Assembly (NCBI GenBank): GCA_022448105.1
Contig: JAKVAV010000008.1
Coordinates: 1 to 64,000, forward strand
Direction: 5' to 3'
From: Flavobacteriales bacterium
Lineage (GTDB): Bacteria > Bacteroidota > Bacteroidia > Flavobacteriales_D > Cryomorphaceae
DNA: 64,000 nucleotides
Below the pieces are notes generated by a model that was not told where the DNA came from, ran no database searches, and was given only the letters and a program-made list of their open reading frames with translations. Position numbers and translations under genes: made by a program. Below are positions 45,320-54,915 of the stretch, piece by piece. The stretch's first letter is position 1, and each line of letters opens with the position of its first letter.

Positions 45320-46021
45320 CTAGTCCATTTCTAATATTGATCCCGAACCCTCTACATTGGCATTCACAGAGCTAGGCTTTCCCCAATATCTGATTACCCC
45401 GCTTCCTTCTATTCGAGCGAATAAGTTATCTGCAGCAAAGATTTCTATGCTTCCAGAGCCTTCTATTTTTGCTTCTGCAGTTGAGCTACTAATATTCTTA
45501 CTTAGAATAAGTCCACTCCCTGATATATGGCTTCTCACATCTGAAGCTTCACCACGAGCGTCAATTCTCCCCGATCCATCTATGTCAAGTCTCAATAATT
45601 CGGTTTGAGTGAGAAGATCTGCTTCTCCAGAACCATCAATTGATATTTCCAAACTTTCAGAATAGACGGTGTCTTCGGCGAAGATTCTACCCGAGCCGTT
45701 TAATTGGATGGAATTTAGGAAGTTCTCCGAAATCTCTATGAGAACGCGGTCATGATCGATATCATTGCTTCTTTCTCTTATAAAGAGCTTTTCTCCAGTA
45801 ACATAGGTTTCTATGTAAGGCATTAAATTATCGGGGGCTGTAATTCGAATTTCGAAGTCATTTGCAGGATTTATTCTCAGCTCGTGAGATCCATTAAGTT
45901 GCAATTCTGCAAATTCTGGAATGGATCGGTTTTCGATTATTGTTGGTCCAGGATCATCTTTTTTGTCACACGAGGTAAAAATAGTTAAGGTCACCAAGCC
46001 AATGATTAGTGCTCGTTTCAT
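45320..46021 (-). CDS. DUF2807 (head GIN domain) lipoprotein
   Basis: A 233-residue lipoprotein (lipobox TIFTSC) with the DUF2807 beta-solenoid: repeated ELQLNGSHELRINP, IQLNGSGRIFAED, SIDGSGEADLL, DIDGSGRIDA, IEGSGSIEIFA, IEGSGVIRYWG, VEGSGSILEMD strands, the GSG turns being typical. It is the first gene of the ECF sigma operon. Together with the DUF4097 protein at the other end, it gives the operon two solenoid proteins. No ligand is known for the family in general. Confidence 0.85.
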   Translation of the reverse strand: MKRALIIGLVTLTIFTSCDKKDDPGPTIIENRSIPEFAELQLNGSHELRINPANDFEIRITAPDNLMPYIETYVTGEKLFIRERSNDIDHDRVLIEISENFLNSIQLNGSGRIFAEDTVYSESLEISIDGSGEADLLTQTELLRLDIDGSGRIDARGEASDVRSHISGSGLILSKNISSSTAEAKIEGSGSIEIFAADNLFARIEGSGVIRYWGKPSSVNANVEGSGSILEMD

Positions 46022-46187
46022 GATGTAGTTTGTTTACAATTTGTACTAATGACAACGCAATGCGAAAAGGTTGCATCCGCCCTTTGAAGAACTCTTCAAA
46101 ACAATGATGCTTCTTTGATATAATTTCGAAAACACAGTTTCGTTGTTCGGTTCTCTCGTTAATAGAACCTCTATTTGATCGGTGTGT

Positions 46188-49100
46188 CTACCTACCAATG
46201 ATTAGTCTATGTATTTCCTCTTGACTTTTGTAGCTAAACTTGAAGAAATAAAGTCCTTCTGACCAACCAATAAGTGGGTAGTCAATAATGCTTGGTCCTT
46301 TATCCAGGGTGAAGGATGTTTTGACGAGCTCTTTTCCGTCAGAGCTAGTAATCTCTAGATTTACTTCTCCCGGTTCTGGTAAGATGACTGTCAACTTCAC
46401 CTCATCCTCGGCAGGATTTGGATACGGTGCATCAAAGATGGCTTTTTGTTCATTGAGTCCGATACATAAGATATTATTAGTCGTATCAATTTCGATTTGA
46501 TCATTCGGATTGGAAATTTTCAAACACGTGTACGGTAGATCTCTACCCGGTAAATAGCCGATTTCGGAACCAAGAGGATAATCTATGATCTGACCTGGCA
46601 AGATCTCGGTCTCTGAATTGATACTAAATTTAACATCTCGACCAACTTGAATATCAGAGTCAAAACTTGTAACAGCTACATTACCATTATTTCCAATGAA
46701 TGCATTCAATACAAGGCGACCACCTTGGGTCTGAAACTCTAAATCAACTAAGGCCAAATCATAAAAAGGTGAAACCACCGTGAAGTTGGATTTTGCGGTG
46801 TCGTTGCAATCAATGAGGTTGGTAGATACAAGCATGACTTCATAGTTGATAGTATCAGAGAAAGTGATGGTCGGTTCGAACTCTTCTGATAGAAAAACTC
46901 CGTTTAAAAACCATTTATAACTCACCCCATCTTCAGAAAGATTAATGGGAGTGGCCAAGAAAGGCGGGTCAAGGTCGGGGAGAATCAACTCAAAATCTGA
47001 TCTGGGGATAGCCTCAACTAAGAAACTGCCCGAACTGGATGAGCTGCAGCCAGCTTCCGTTTCGATTTGCAGGTCTATTTCGTAGGTTCCCGAAGATTCA
47101 GCGAAGAAGGATTGAAGAGAATCATTTCCAATAAATCCTTCTTGGTTTCCAGTTGGCCCGTCTATTAATGTCCATATGCGTTGAAAAATTCCGTCTACTT
47201 CACCTTCAATGGCATTTGGACTTGTAAGGTCCACAAGATTTGACATCTCTCCCAAACATTGATCCTTGAGCAGCAGTTGCGGTGAGGGAGGATTATAGAC
47301 TCTGATCTGCTTCGTCATTTGATCTACGCAACCACTCGCACCAACATTGTTGCCTGTGGCTGTTAGAGTCACCTCATAAAGACCAGCTTCGGCATAGTCG
47401 TGAGAGGTATTGGGAAAATTTGAAAAGAATCCATCCCCAAACTGCCAATTATAAAAAACAGGTCCAGAGACTGATGTGTCAACATTTTCATTGAATGAGG
47501 CTGTTTGATCAATACATATATCTTCAATATTGAAATCGGCTATTGGGCTACCGAGCACTTCAACTGTTCTGCTGAGGCTGTCCGTGCAAGCAGCCTCTGT
47601 CGTTACGATATGCATCACAGTATTTCCTCCCGTTTCTTCAAAGATTGTTGAACCGATCGCCCCTTGGTCTTCCGTACCATTGCCAAATGACCAGAGCTGC
47701 AGAGCGATAATACCACCGTTTGGTACTGCGGAAAAACTCTCAAAAAACACCTCATTTCCGGCACAGACCAGTGGAGCCGAGAAATTTACATCTGGTAATG
47801 GATTTACGAAAATGGTGTCTCTCACTGTACCAGTGCAACCATCATCAAGAGTGACGGTGAGGACAACCGGAAATTCCCCTACTGCCGGATAGAAAATGGA
47901 CGGGTTTTCTTCATCTGACGAACCTGACAAATTGTTTTCAAAGGTCCAATCCCACTCGATGACTGTGGCTCCAGCTATGGGTATGGTTACGTCTGTGAAG
48001 ATTACATCGTTGTTCTCACAGGGTGGGGAAAACTCAAACTCAGCTAGGGGTGCCACTCCAACGATGTCAATTACTACTGTATCTCTGCCAACGCACCCGT
48101 TGGAATTAATGGCTTCAACCCAGTACTCTCCACTCTCCTGAGGCTGGATAAACGCAGTTTCTTCATCGGTACTCCAGAGGTAAGTCTCCGCTTCTTCAAA
48201 ACCAGATGAGAGGAAGAGGTCGTTGCCGAGGCAGAAGGTGGGGATGTCAATTATTTCAGTGGTAATGGGGAAGGAGTCAACACCTACAAAGATTTCCGGA
48301 CTCATGTAGGAGCAACCGAGAGTGTCTGTAACAAGCACGGAATATGTTCCTTCTTCGCTGATTTCGATGGAGGGGCTTGTTTCTGTGGTTGACCATTCAA
48401 AATCATAAAAATCTTCATCAAGATTGAGATCATAAATGGCCGTTTCTTGAGAGCAAAGTGTGAATGAGTCCAGATAATCACCTGGATAATCAACGAAAAC
48501 CGAATCAATAAAAGTTCGGTTGAAGAGATCAACAACTTCAACCACATACCATCCTTCTGCGTCTGTGGTAATAACAGCTGAGCTTTCATTAGTGCTCCAG
48601 AGATATGACTCGAATCGTTCTCCCGCATCTATTGATGTTCCACAAAGATTATCAACTTTTATAGTGTCGCTTTCGTGAATGTCCAAGGGCGCGATATAGC
48701 TATCCGCTCTCTCATTTTCAAAATGAGCTAATTCTGCATCGGTTAGCTCAGAATCAAAAATAGATATTTCTACAAGGTCTCCAGAGAACCCGAATGATGG
48801 TGAACTGATTTGATATTCTCCTACGACAAAGTTTCGGTCTTGTCCTAATATGAAACCACTATTATTGGCTCTAGCTAACGCATCTATTTCGCCTAAAGAG
48901 GAAGACACCGTAACAAATTGAAAACCAGAAAAGGAACCCCCGAATTCAACTCTCTTAGTTCCGTCGTCATCAAACCTTGCTTGAAATCCATTAGCATTTA
49001 AATGGATGCCACTATCATTGCCATCGTTTGCATCAATTAATCGGGCATATGAGGGAAAAGTGGGAATGCGTATCAATGCCGCAATGGTTTGGGGCTGTAT

Positions 49101-51149
49101 GGCTTGATTGATTTGCAGGAAGCTTCCATCGCTTGCAAAACGAAGCACGGGAAACGGTGTTTCATCAGTGATATATTGGGGTCTATCCACTGCACTATTT
49201 TGATTAAAGTATAGGGAAGAGGTAATGACGTCGTGCCAAAATTCTATTCCTTCTTCTGTGGTCGATATTAAACTATCTGACCTGAATTGATGAATCAAAC
49301 CGCGACAGCTAGCACTGAAAAACGGATTTGAAACATCATCACTATTTACGGTCAACAATGATTGTATTTCAGCAGAACACTCATTGCTGCCAAGAACATT
49401 CAGAATTACTTGATATTCCCCCGCATTATCATACGACTTTGTTGGATTTTCTTCTGATGATACCGAATTGTCACCAAAGTCCCATGAGTATGAATCAATA
49501 TTGTTTGGCGGTTCAATGAAACTTAGATTTTGAAATGTAAATTCAGATCCTTCACAGATTATTGGTGTATTGAAACCCGCAATAGGAGAGGGTAATACAT
49601 CAATTACACCTGATGACTCTCCTTTGCAACCTGTACTTAAAGTCACATTCAAAGTGACTTGATAAGACCCTAATTCATAGAAAATAACTTCAGGATTAGC
49701 ACCAGTATAGATCTGTTCGTTGATAATCCATTCCTCATCGATAATAAAGCCTTCTTCAGGGCTCGTTGTATTTGAAAATTCAACCAAGGACTTTTGGCAT
49801 GGCGTATCGAATGAAAACTCTACCGAAGGACTAGTGCCTGCTATTTCAACATTAACAGTATCTTGAGCGCTACAACCATTAATGTTAGAAGCTTCAACCC
49901 AGTATGTTCCAGACTCTGTTGGTTCAAAGGTTGGGGTAGAAATTAAATCATTCCAAAGGTATCCCGTAGTTTCTTCAGCTAAATTCACGTTTAAAATATT
50001 CCCTTCACAAAAAGGAACCTCAACTTGAATCGCGAGTAATGAAGGGAATGAATCAATTTCTACTTCTAATGGTGGAGGGGAGAAAGAGCATCCAAAAGGA
50101 CCTGTAATTTCGACGCTGTAAGTCCCTGCCTCGTTTATTGTGATAGATGAGCCATTGCCTGCAGGACTCCAATTAAATGAAAATTCATCTTGATTTAACC
50201 CAGTATCATAATTGAATTCACTTTCTAAACAAAGACTTAATGAGTCCAGATAATTACCCGGAAAAGCGATGTATACGGAATCTGATAAGATCCGACCGAA
50301 AATGTCTTCTACTTCCACCGAATACCATCCGGGAGATTCTGCAATGAAGGTTTGATTCGTTGAACCGTCTTGCCAGAGAAAAGACTCAAATCTTTCACCA
50401 GCTTCAAGTTCTACTGGGCAGAAATCTTGGGTGAACAGAGTATCGCTAGATGCGAGAGAAGGTGGGGGGCTGTAATGAGAATATCGGCTATTTTCGTATA
50501 ACTCCACTTGTGCTTCGCTCAACACTTCTGCAAAAAGAGAGATTTCTAATACTTTTCCTGTAAATGACAGGCTACTTCTGCCAATTTGATAACTTCCTGA
50601 AACCCAGTTGTGATCTGAATCGATGAGAGTTTGGTTACCATTTAGTCTAACAAAAGCTGGATCATCTTCAGATGATGTTACTACAGAAATCATAGAAATT
50701 CCATTTGATGAAAAGCTAACCAAAGTTCTTTTGGAGCTGGTATCGTCAAATCTAAACTCAATCCCTGCTGGTTTTATATGTATGCCACTTTCATTTGCCT
50801 CATTTGCATCGATAATCCGAGCATAAGATGGAAATTGGTCTATTTGAATTAAAATAACTGCTGTCTGCGGAGAAACGTTAGTATTTAAGCTTAGAAACTT
50901 GTTGCCCCCCATAAATTCAAGAGCTTCAAACTCGCTAGAAGTGCCAAGTATTGGTTGATTTGCTGCATTGGTCTGATTGAAAGCGACACCTTCATTTTGT
51001 ATGTCCCGCCACATTTCAACATTTTGCCCACTCAAAGAGACTAAAGTATCCGCACGAAAAAGATGATCGGCAATTGGTGTTGTTTGGCCTTGCCCTTTGT
51101 TAACCGCAGTAATCAAAGCTGAGGTAAATAGCAAAAAGCATATCCTCAT
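46188..51149 (-). CDS. Giant T9SS-secreted PKD/LamG-like surface protein
   Basis: A 1653-residue secreted protein when started at the ATG at 51149 (signal MRICFLLFTSALITAVNKGQG); an ATG at 51176 is possible. It contains two LamG-like lectin/glucanase-fold modules (each opening LFRADTLVSL or HQFRSDSLIS), Ig-like gliding-motility-type domains (YLWSTDEETAFIQPQESGEYWVEA), and several PKD domains (YSWDFGDNSVSSEENPTKSY; FYNWQFGDGFFSNFPNTSHDY). It ends with a CARDB-like segment and a T9SS type A sorting domain (APYPNPAEDEVKLTVILP, EGLYFFKFSYKS). The first 1150 residues are two copies of one long unit. It is divergent from the glycan locus. A surface adhesin role is inferred. Confidence 0.8.
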   Translation of the reverse strand: MRICFLLFTSALITAVNKGQGQTTPIADHLFRADTLVSLSGQNVEMWRDIQNEGVAFNQTNAANQPILGTSSEFEALEFMGGNKFLSLNTNVSPQTAVILIQIDQFPSYARIIDANEANESGIHIKPAGIEFRFDDTSSKRTLVSFSSNGISMISVVTSSEDDPAFVRLNGNQTLIDSDHNWVSGSYQIGRSSLSFTGKVLEISLFAEVLSEAQVELYENSRYSHYSPPPSLASSDTLFTQDFCPVELEAGERFESFLWQDGSTNQTFIAESPGWYSVEVEDIFGRILSDSVYIAFPGNYLDSLSLCLESEFNYDTGLNQDEFSFNWSPAGNGSSITINEAGTYSVEITGPFGCSFSPPPLEVEIDSFPSLLAIQVEVPFCEGNILNVNLAEETTGYLWNDLISTPTFEPTESGTYWVEASNINGCSAQDTVNVEIAGTSPSVEFSFDTPCQKSLVEFSNTTSPEEGFIIDEEWIINEQIYTGANPEVIFYELGSYQVTLNVTLSTGCKGESSGVIDVLPSPIAGFNTPIICEGSEFTFQNLSFIEPPNNIDSYSWDFGDNSVSSEENPTKSYDNAGEYQVILNVLGSNECSAEIQSLLTVNSDDVSNPFFSASCRGLIHQFRSDSLISTTEEGIEFWHDVITSSLYFNQNSAVDRPQYITDETPFPVLRFASDGSFLQINQAIQPQTIAALIRIPTFPSYARLIDANDGNDSGIHLNANGFQARFDDDGTKRVEFGGSFSGFQFVTVSSSLGEIDALARANNSGFILGQDRNFVVGEYQISSPSFGFSGDLVEISIFDSELTDAELAHFENERADSYIAPLDIHESDTIKVDNLCGTSIDAGERFESYLWSTNESSAVITTDAEGWYVVEVVDLFNRTFIDSVFVDYPGDYLDSFTLCSQETAIYDLNLDEDFYDFEWSTTETSPSIEISEEGTYSVLVTDTLGCSYMSPEIFVGVDSFPITTEIIDIPTFCLGNDLFLSSGFEEAETYLWSTDEETAFIQPQESGEYWVEAINSNGCVGRDTVVIDIVGVAPLAEFEFSPPCENNDVIFTDVTIPIAGATVIEWDWTFENNLSGSSDEENPSIFYPAVGEFPVVLTVTLDDGCTGTVRDTIFVNPLPDVNFSAPLVCAGNEVFFESFSAVPNGGIIALQLWSFGNGTEDQGAIGSTIFEETGGNTVMHIVTTEAACTDSLSRTVEVLGSPIADFNIEDICIDQTASFNENVDTSVSGPVFYNWQFGDGFFSNFPNTSHDYAEAGLYEVTLTATGNNVGASGCVDQMTKQIRVYNPPSPQLLLKDQCLGEMSNLVDLTSPNAIEGEVDGIFQRIWTLIDGPTGNQEGFIGNDSLQSFFAESSGTYEIDLQIETEAGCSSSSSGSFLVEAIPRSDFELILPDLDPPFLATPINLSEDGVSYKWFLNGVFLSEEFEPTITFSDTINYEVMLVSTNLIDCNDTAKSNFTVVSPFYDLALVDLEFQTQGGRLVLNAFIGNNGNVAVTSFDSDIQVGRDVKFSINSETEILPGQIIDYPLGSEIGYLPGRDLPYTCLKISNPNDQIEIDTTNNILCIGLNEQKAIFDAPYPNPAEDEVKLTVILPEPGEVNLEITSSDGKELVKTSFTLDKGPSIIDYPLIGWSEGLYFFKFSYKSQEEIHRLIIGR
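47550..49300 (-). repeat. Long intragenic duplication, second copy
   Basis: Codes for a LamG-like module, Ig-like domains and PKD domains in the same order as the upstream unit (about 49340-51075), shifted by roughly 590 residues. Matching pairs include AGERFESYLW / AGERFESFLW, DYLDSFTLC / NYLDSLSLC and SGEYWVEA / SGTYWVEA. Boundaries are approximate. Confidence 0.7.
49340..51075 (-). repeat. Long intragenic duplication, first copy
   Basis: N-terminal copy of the roughly 590-residue unit of the giant surface protein. The copies have diverged clearly at protein level, so the duplication is not recent. Confidence 0.7.
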
Positions 51150-51180
51150 GTAAGAACCAAATAAGTAATATTGCATTCCA

Positions 51181-52824
51181 GTGGTAAATTTACGGAAAGA
51201 ACTAGCACCTATTGTCGTTTTTGGATATAACCGCCCACAGCACTTGCAGCAAACTCTTACGGCTCTCAACAACAACGACTTGTCCTCTCATAGTCAGTTG
51301 TACATTTTTTTGGATGCTGCAAAATACAGAGAAGATGAGCCAAAATGTAGACAGGTTTATCAGGTTTCCACGAATTTTAAGTGGAAAGGATGGAATAAGA
51401 AAATCATTTCGCGTACGAGTAATTTTGGTTTAGCGAAAAATATTACCGACGGAGTTTCGGAAATCCTCGATAATCACAGTTCAGTGATTGTGCTTGAAGA
51501 TGACATAGTCACATCAAAAGGTTTTTTGAGGTATATGAATGATGCACTAAAATATTATAGGGATAATAGTCAAGTCATGCACATAGCGGGATATATGCAT
51601 CCTATTCATTTATCGGGTAAACAACAAACGTACTTTTATCAAGTCTCATCTTGTTGGGGATGGGCAACATGGGCAAGTGCTTGGAAGCATTTTAACAATG
51701 ATCACACGGAATTATACGAGCTATTAAAACAGCGGAAAAAACTCCATTGGTTTGATCTCGACGGAAGCGGTGTGTTTTTAAGTCAGCTAAAAAGAAATCT
51801 AGATGGAACATTAAAATCTTGGGCGATCAAATGGCAAGCATCCGTAAACTTGAGGAATGGATTTTCACTTCATCCTTACAAATCATTAGTAAGAAATATC
51901 GGATTTGACTCAAGTGGTGCGAACTGCAAAAAGAATGAAAAATACAGCGATCAGGAGGTTACTGATTATATTCAAATAAATGAAATACCATTAGAGCTGG
52001 ATACCAAGCTAAGAAACAAAATGAAAAAATACTACCGCAAAAGAACAAGTATTGCTCAGAAAGGAGTAGAGAAACTAAAGCATATTTTTTCCTCTGCAGT
52101 CACTAATAGGGTGAAATGGAATAAGGTTGCTGCAGGACCTGGAAAGGGATCTTTTCTATTTGTTAATAAGCAGTCATTTGGGGGTTGGAATGATATGCTA
52201 ACTGGTTCATTTGATAACTTTTGGTACAGCCGATTAGATCAAACAGGGCTTCGATTTGAATCAATTATTGATGTGGGAGCCCACTTTGGCTATCATACTT
52301 TATGTCTTCAGCGCAAATATCCAGATGCGCAAATAATAGCTGTTGAGCCAAATCCCTTCAACTTAAAACGATTGAGGCTTCACCTTGAAAAGAACGATTT
52401 GTCTCACATTATTATCGAGTCTGTTGCTGTTTCAAGCGAAAAAGGAGAGCTGGAGTTTAGTTATTCTGACAACGTCGAGTCGAGCCAGAGTACTGGAAGT
52501 TATTTGTCACAAGTTACACCACCTTTGTCTCCCGACCATTACACGACTTTCAAGAATATCAAAGTTCACTCAGATACGCTTGATGAGATATGCCACCGAA
52601 ATAGTTTCAAACCTGATTTGATTAAAATTGATGTAGAAGGTGCTGAGATTCTGGCGTTAAGAGGCGGCGAAAGGGTTTTCAATGATATCAGACCCTACAT
52701 ATGTTTAGAAGCCCATAGTCTTAGGTTGGAAAAAGAGGCTTGTGAACTTTTAGAATCAAATTATAAAACTGAAATTTTGGCAAGGGAAGAAGAAAGATCT
52801 TTCATCTTTTGCTCACCTAAATGA
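51181..52824 (+). CDS. Fused glycosyltransferase (GT-A) and FkbM methyltransferase
   Basis: A 547-residue cytoplasmic protein starting with GTG. The N-terminal half (about 10-290) is a GT-A glycosyltransferase: IVVFGYNRPQHLQQTLTAL at the nucleotide-binding strand, the acidic metal site VIVLEDDIVTS, and SSCWGWATWASAWKHF. The C-terminal part (about 355-540) is an FkbM-type S-adenosylmethionine methyltransferase: DVGAHFGYHTLCLQRK, IIAVEPNPFNLKRL and LIKIDVEGAEILALRGG. The two would add a sugar and methylate it or its neighbour. It opens the surface-glycan locus, is divergent from the giant protein gene, and overlaps the next gene by four bases. Confidence 0.85.
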   Translation: MVNLRKELAPIVVFGYNRPQHLQQTLTALNNNDLSSHSQLYIFLDAAKYREDEPKCRQVYQVSTNFKWKGWNKKIISRTSNFGLAKNITDGVSEILDNHSSVIVLEDDIVTSKGFLRYMNDALKYYRDNSQVMHIAGYMHPIHLSGKQQTYFYQVSSCWGWATWASAWKHFNNDHTELYELLKQRKKLHWFDLDGSGVFLSQLKRNLDGTLKSWAIKWQASVNLRNGFSLHPYKSLVRNIGFDSSGANCKKNEKYSDQEVTDYIQINEIPLELDTKLRNKMKKYYRKRTSIAQKGVEKLKHIFSSAVTNRVKWNKVAAGPGKGSFLFVNKQSFGGWNDMLTGSFDNFWYSRLDQTGLRFESIIDVGAHFGYHTLCLQRKYPDAQIIAVEPNPFNLKRLRLHLEKNDLSHIIIESVAVSSEKGELEFSYSDNVESSQSTGSYLSQVTPPLSPDHYTTFKNIKVHSDTLDEICHRNSFKPDLIKIDVEGAEILALRGGERVFNDIRPYICLEAHSLRLEKEACELLESNYKTEILAREEERSFIFCSPK

Positions 52825-54023
52825 AAAAACCAAAAGAGGCGAGATCTCCTAAGAAATTGAAAGTTGTTCACATCAATTTTTCCGATTTAGGCGGTGGAGC
52901 GGAAGAGTTTGCTAGGAGTATTTCGGCTAGGCAAAACAATGTTTTGTTGGTCAAGACCAAGCAGACTTCAGATAGTCACGTAAAAGAAATATCGAAAGGA
53001 AAGCTAAACTGGTTCGTAAAAATACTGGACAAGTTGACTTGGAAGCTCGGATTCAAGCGCTCATTTAGAGCGGTACTTGGTATTCAAGATCAATTCCATT
53101 TTTCTTACTCTCAAATCCGAAAAGAGAGGGCATACAGAAATGCTGATATTGTTCATTTACATAATATTCACGGAGAATTTTTTGATTTTACTGCAGTAAG
53201 AAAAATTAGGAAAGAGAAGCCTATAGTCTGGACCAGTCACGATATGTGGCTCATGACAGGAGGTGAAGGTTTCATATTTGATGGCATGACCAGAGAGGAT
53301 AGGATGAATTCATATCCATTGAGACGTCCGCTTATCGATACGAGGAAATATAATCTGAATACGAAGAAGAAGCTCCTTAATAACAATTTGGACAAAATGG
53401 TTTTGGTTTCTCCTTCCACATACCATGAAAAGCGGCTGAGGAACGCATATCCACTGATTCCTATTCAAATGATTCACTACGGAATTGATCTAACTGTTTT
53501 TTACCCTCGAGACGAGAGAAATGACTCCATTGCTCAGGTTTTGATATTTTCCTCGAAGAGCATTTACAAGAGATCTGAAGAAGTAATAAGATCTTTGAGC
53601 AATGTTAGAAAAATGTTCCATTTGCACGTTATAGGTACACCAATCCCCAAAATTGCCAAACATCAAACCAATCATGACTTCATCATTGGGAGAAAAGAGT
53701 TGGCGGAACTCTTCCGTCGCATGGATGTCGGCATTTTTTCGTCCAATGAAGAAACCTTTGGTCTTTTGCCTGCTGAAGTTGCAGCTTGCGGGACAAAAGT
53801 TTTGTTGAATAGTGCACTCAACGTATTTCACGAGCATAAGGAGTTGTACAATGCAGAATTATTTGAAGATGAAAACGACTTAACTCATAAAGTATCCGAA
53901 TCAATAGATCACCTTGAGTCTACAAGGCAATGGGGGGATAGAAGTGCAGAATTAATCAAGATTAACCTAAGCCGTAAAAAAACTTTTGAACGTTACTCGT
54001 CTCTATATCAGCAGCTCTTGTAG
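52821..54023 (+). CDS. Glycosyltransferase family 4-like protein
   Basis: A 400-residue retaining glycosyltransferase of the GT-B fold. The N-terminal Rossmann domain shows VVHINFSDLGGGAEEFARSI and a DIVHLHNIHGEFFDF stretch. The C-terminal donor-binding domain shows the GT4 motif SSNEETFGLLPAEVAACGTKVL, where the two Glu residues of the E-x7-E pattern contact the nucleotide sugar. It starts in a four-base overlap with the GT-FkbM fusion gene. Donor and acceptor sugars are not predictable. Confidence 0.85.
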   Translation: MKKPKEARSPKKLKVVHINFSDLGGGAEEFARSISARQNNVLLVKTKQTSDSHVKEISKGKLNWFVKILDKLTWKLGFKRSFRAVLGIQDQFHFSYSQIRKERAYRNADIVHLHNIHGEFFDFTAVRKIRKEKPIVWTSHDMWLMTGGEGFIFDGMTREDRMNSYPLRRPLIDTRKYNLNTKKKLLNNNLDKMVLVSPSTYHEKRLRNAYPLIPIQMIHYGIDLTVFYPRDERNDSIAQVLIFSSKSIYKRSEEVIRSLSNVRKMFHLHVIGTPIPKIAKHQTNHDFIIGRKELAELFRRMDVGIFSSNEETFGLLPAEVAACGTKVLLNSALNVFHEHKELYNAELFEDENDLTHKVSESIDHLESTRQWGDRSAELIKINLSRKKTFERYSSLYQQLL

Positions 54024-54071
54024 TTCAGAGAATTCCCTTTAAGCCTCAATACTTTATTTTAGATTTACACC

Positions 54072-54890
54072 GTGGAACAAAAAATCACACCCCCTTCCAA
54101 AATTTCACTCGGCCTAAAGGAACTCTGGACTTACCGCGAATTGTTTTACTTCTTCACCTGGAGAGATATAAAAGTTAAATACAAACAGACGTTTTTGGGG
54201 TTTGCGTGGGCCATTCTTCAACCTTTTGTGCTAATGGTCATATTTTCCATCTTTTTTGGTCGTGCTTTAAAGGTTCCTAGCGATGGAATTCCTTATCCAC
54301 TTTTTGCGTTTTCAGGTCTAATGCTTTGGAATGTTTTCTCGACGGGTTTATCGGGAGCGGGTAATTCGATGGTCTCCAATGCCAACATTATTAAAAAGAT
54401 TTATTTTCCACGATTGATCATTCCGATGAGTTCCATTTTAGTTGCTGTTTTTGATTTCTTCATGGCTTTTTTGGTCTATCTCGGATTAGTTTTCTATTAT
54501 GGCTTTGCATTGAGCTGGGAGCTGTTATACATGCTTCCTGTAAGCCTCATTTTAACCGTCGTTGCCACTTTTGGCCCTGGAACACTCATAGCTGCAATGA
54601 ATGTGAAGTATCGTGACTTTCGTTACATCCTTCCATTTCTTGTTCAAATACTACTTTTTCTCACCCCGGTGATTTATCCCGTTTCCATGGTGGGAAATTA
54701 TCCTTGGCTTCAAAAAGCTCTAGCGCTGAATCCCATGTATGCCCCTATTTCTATAATTCGAAATGTACTTGTAGAAAGCCCCTTAGAAACAGAGTTTGTA
54801 TTGGTGAGCGTGAGTTCAGGTGTAGTCTTTTTTATCCTAGGAATTCTTTACTTTAGGAAAACTGAAAGCTACTTTGCTGACCTGGCATAA
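54072..54890 (+). CDS. wzm: ABC-2 type polysaccharide export permease (Wzm-like)
   Basis: A 272-residue inner-membrane protein (GTG start) with six membrane segments and the family motif YRELFYFFTWRDIKVKYKQTFLGFAWAILQPF at the N-terminal amphipathic gate helix. The second half has AAMNVKYRDFRYILPFLVQILLFLTPVIYPVS. It exports a lipid-linked polysaccharide across the inner membrane with the ATPase encoded at 55927. The two are separated by a sulfotransferase gene, an unusual interruption of the usual adjacent pair. Preceded by a 48-bp gap. Confidence 0.93.
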   Translation: MEQKITPPSKISLGLKELWTYRELFYFFTWRDIKVKYKQTFLGFAWAILQPFVLMVIFSIFFGRALKVPSDGIPYPLFAFSGLMLWNVFSTGLSGAGNSMVSNANIIKKIYFPRLIIPMSSILVAVFDFFMAFLVYLGLVFYYGFALSWELLYMLPVSLILTVVATFGPGTLIAAMNVKYRDFRYILPFLVQILLFLTPVIYPVSMVGNYPWLQKALALNPMYAPISIIRNVLVESPLETEFVLVSVSSGVVFFILGILYFRKTESYFADLA

Positions 54891-54915
54891 CATTTAATCT
54901 ACTAGATCAACTTAG

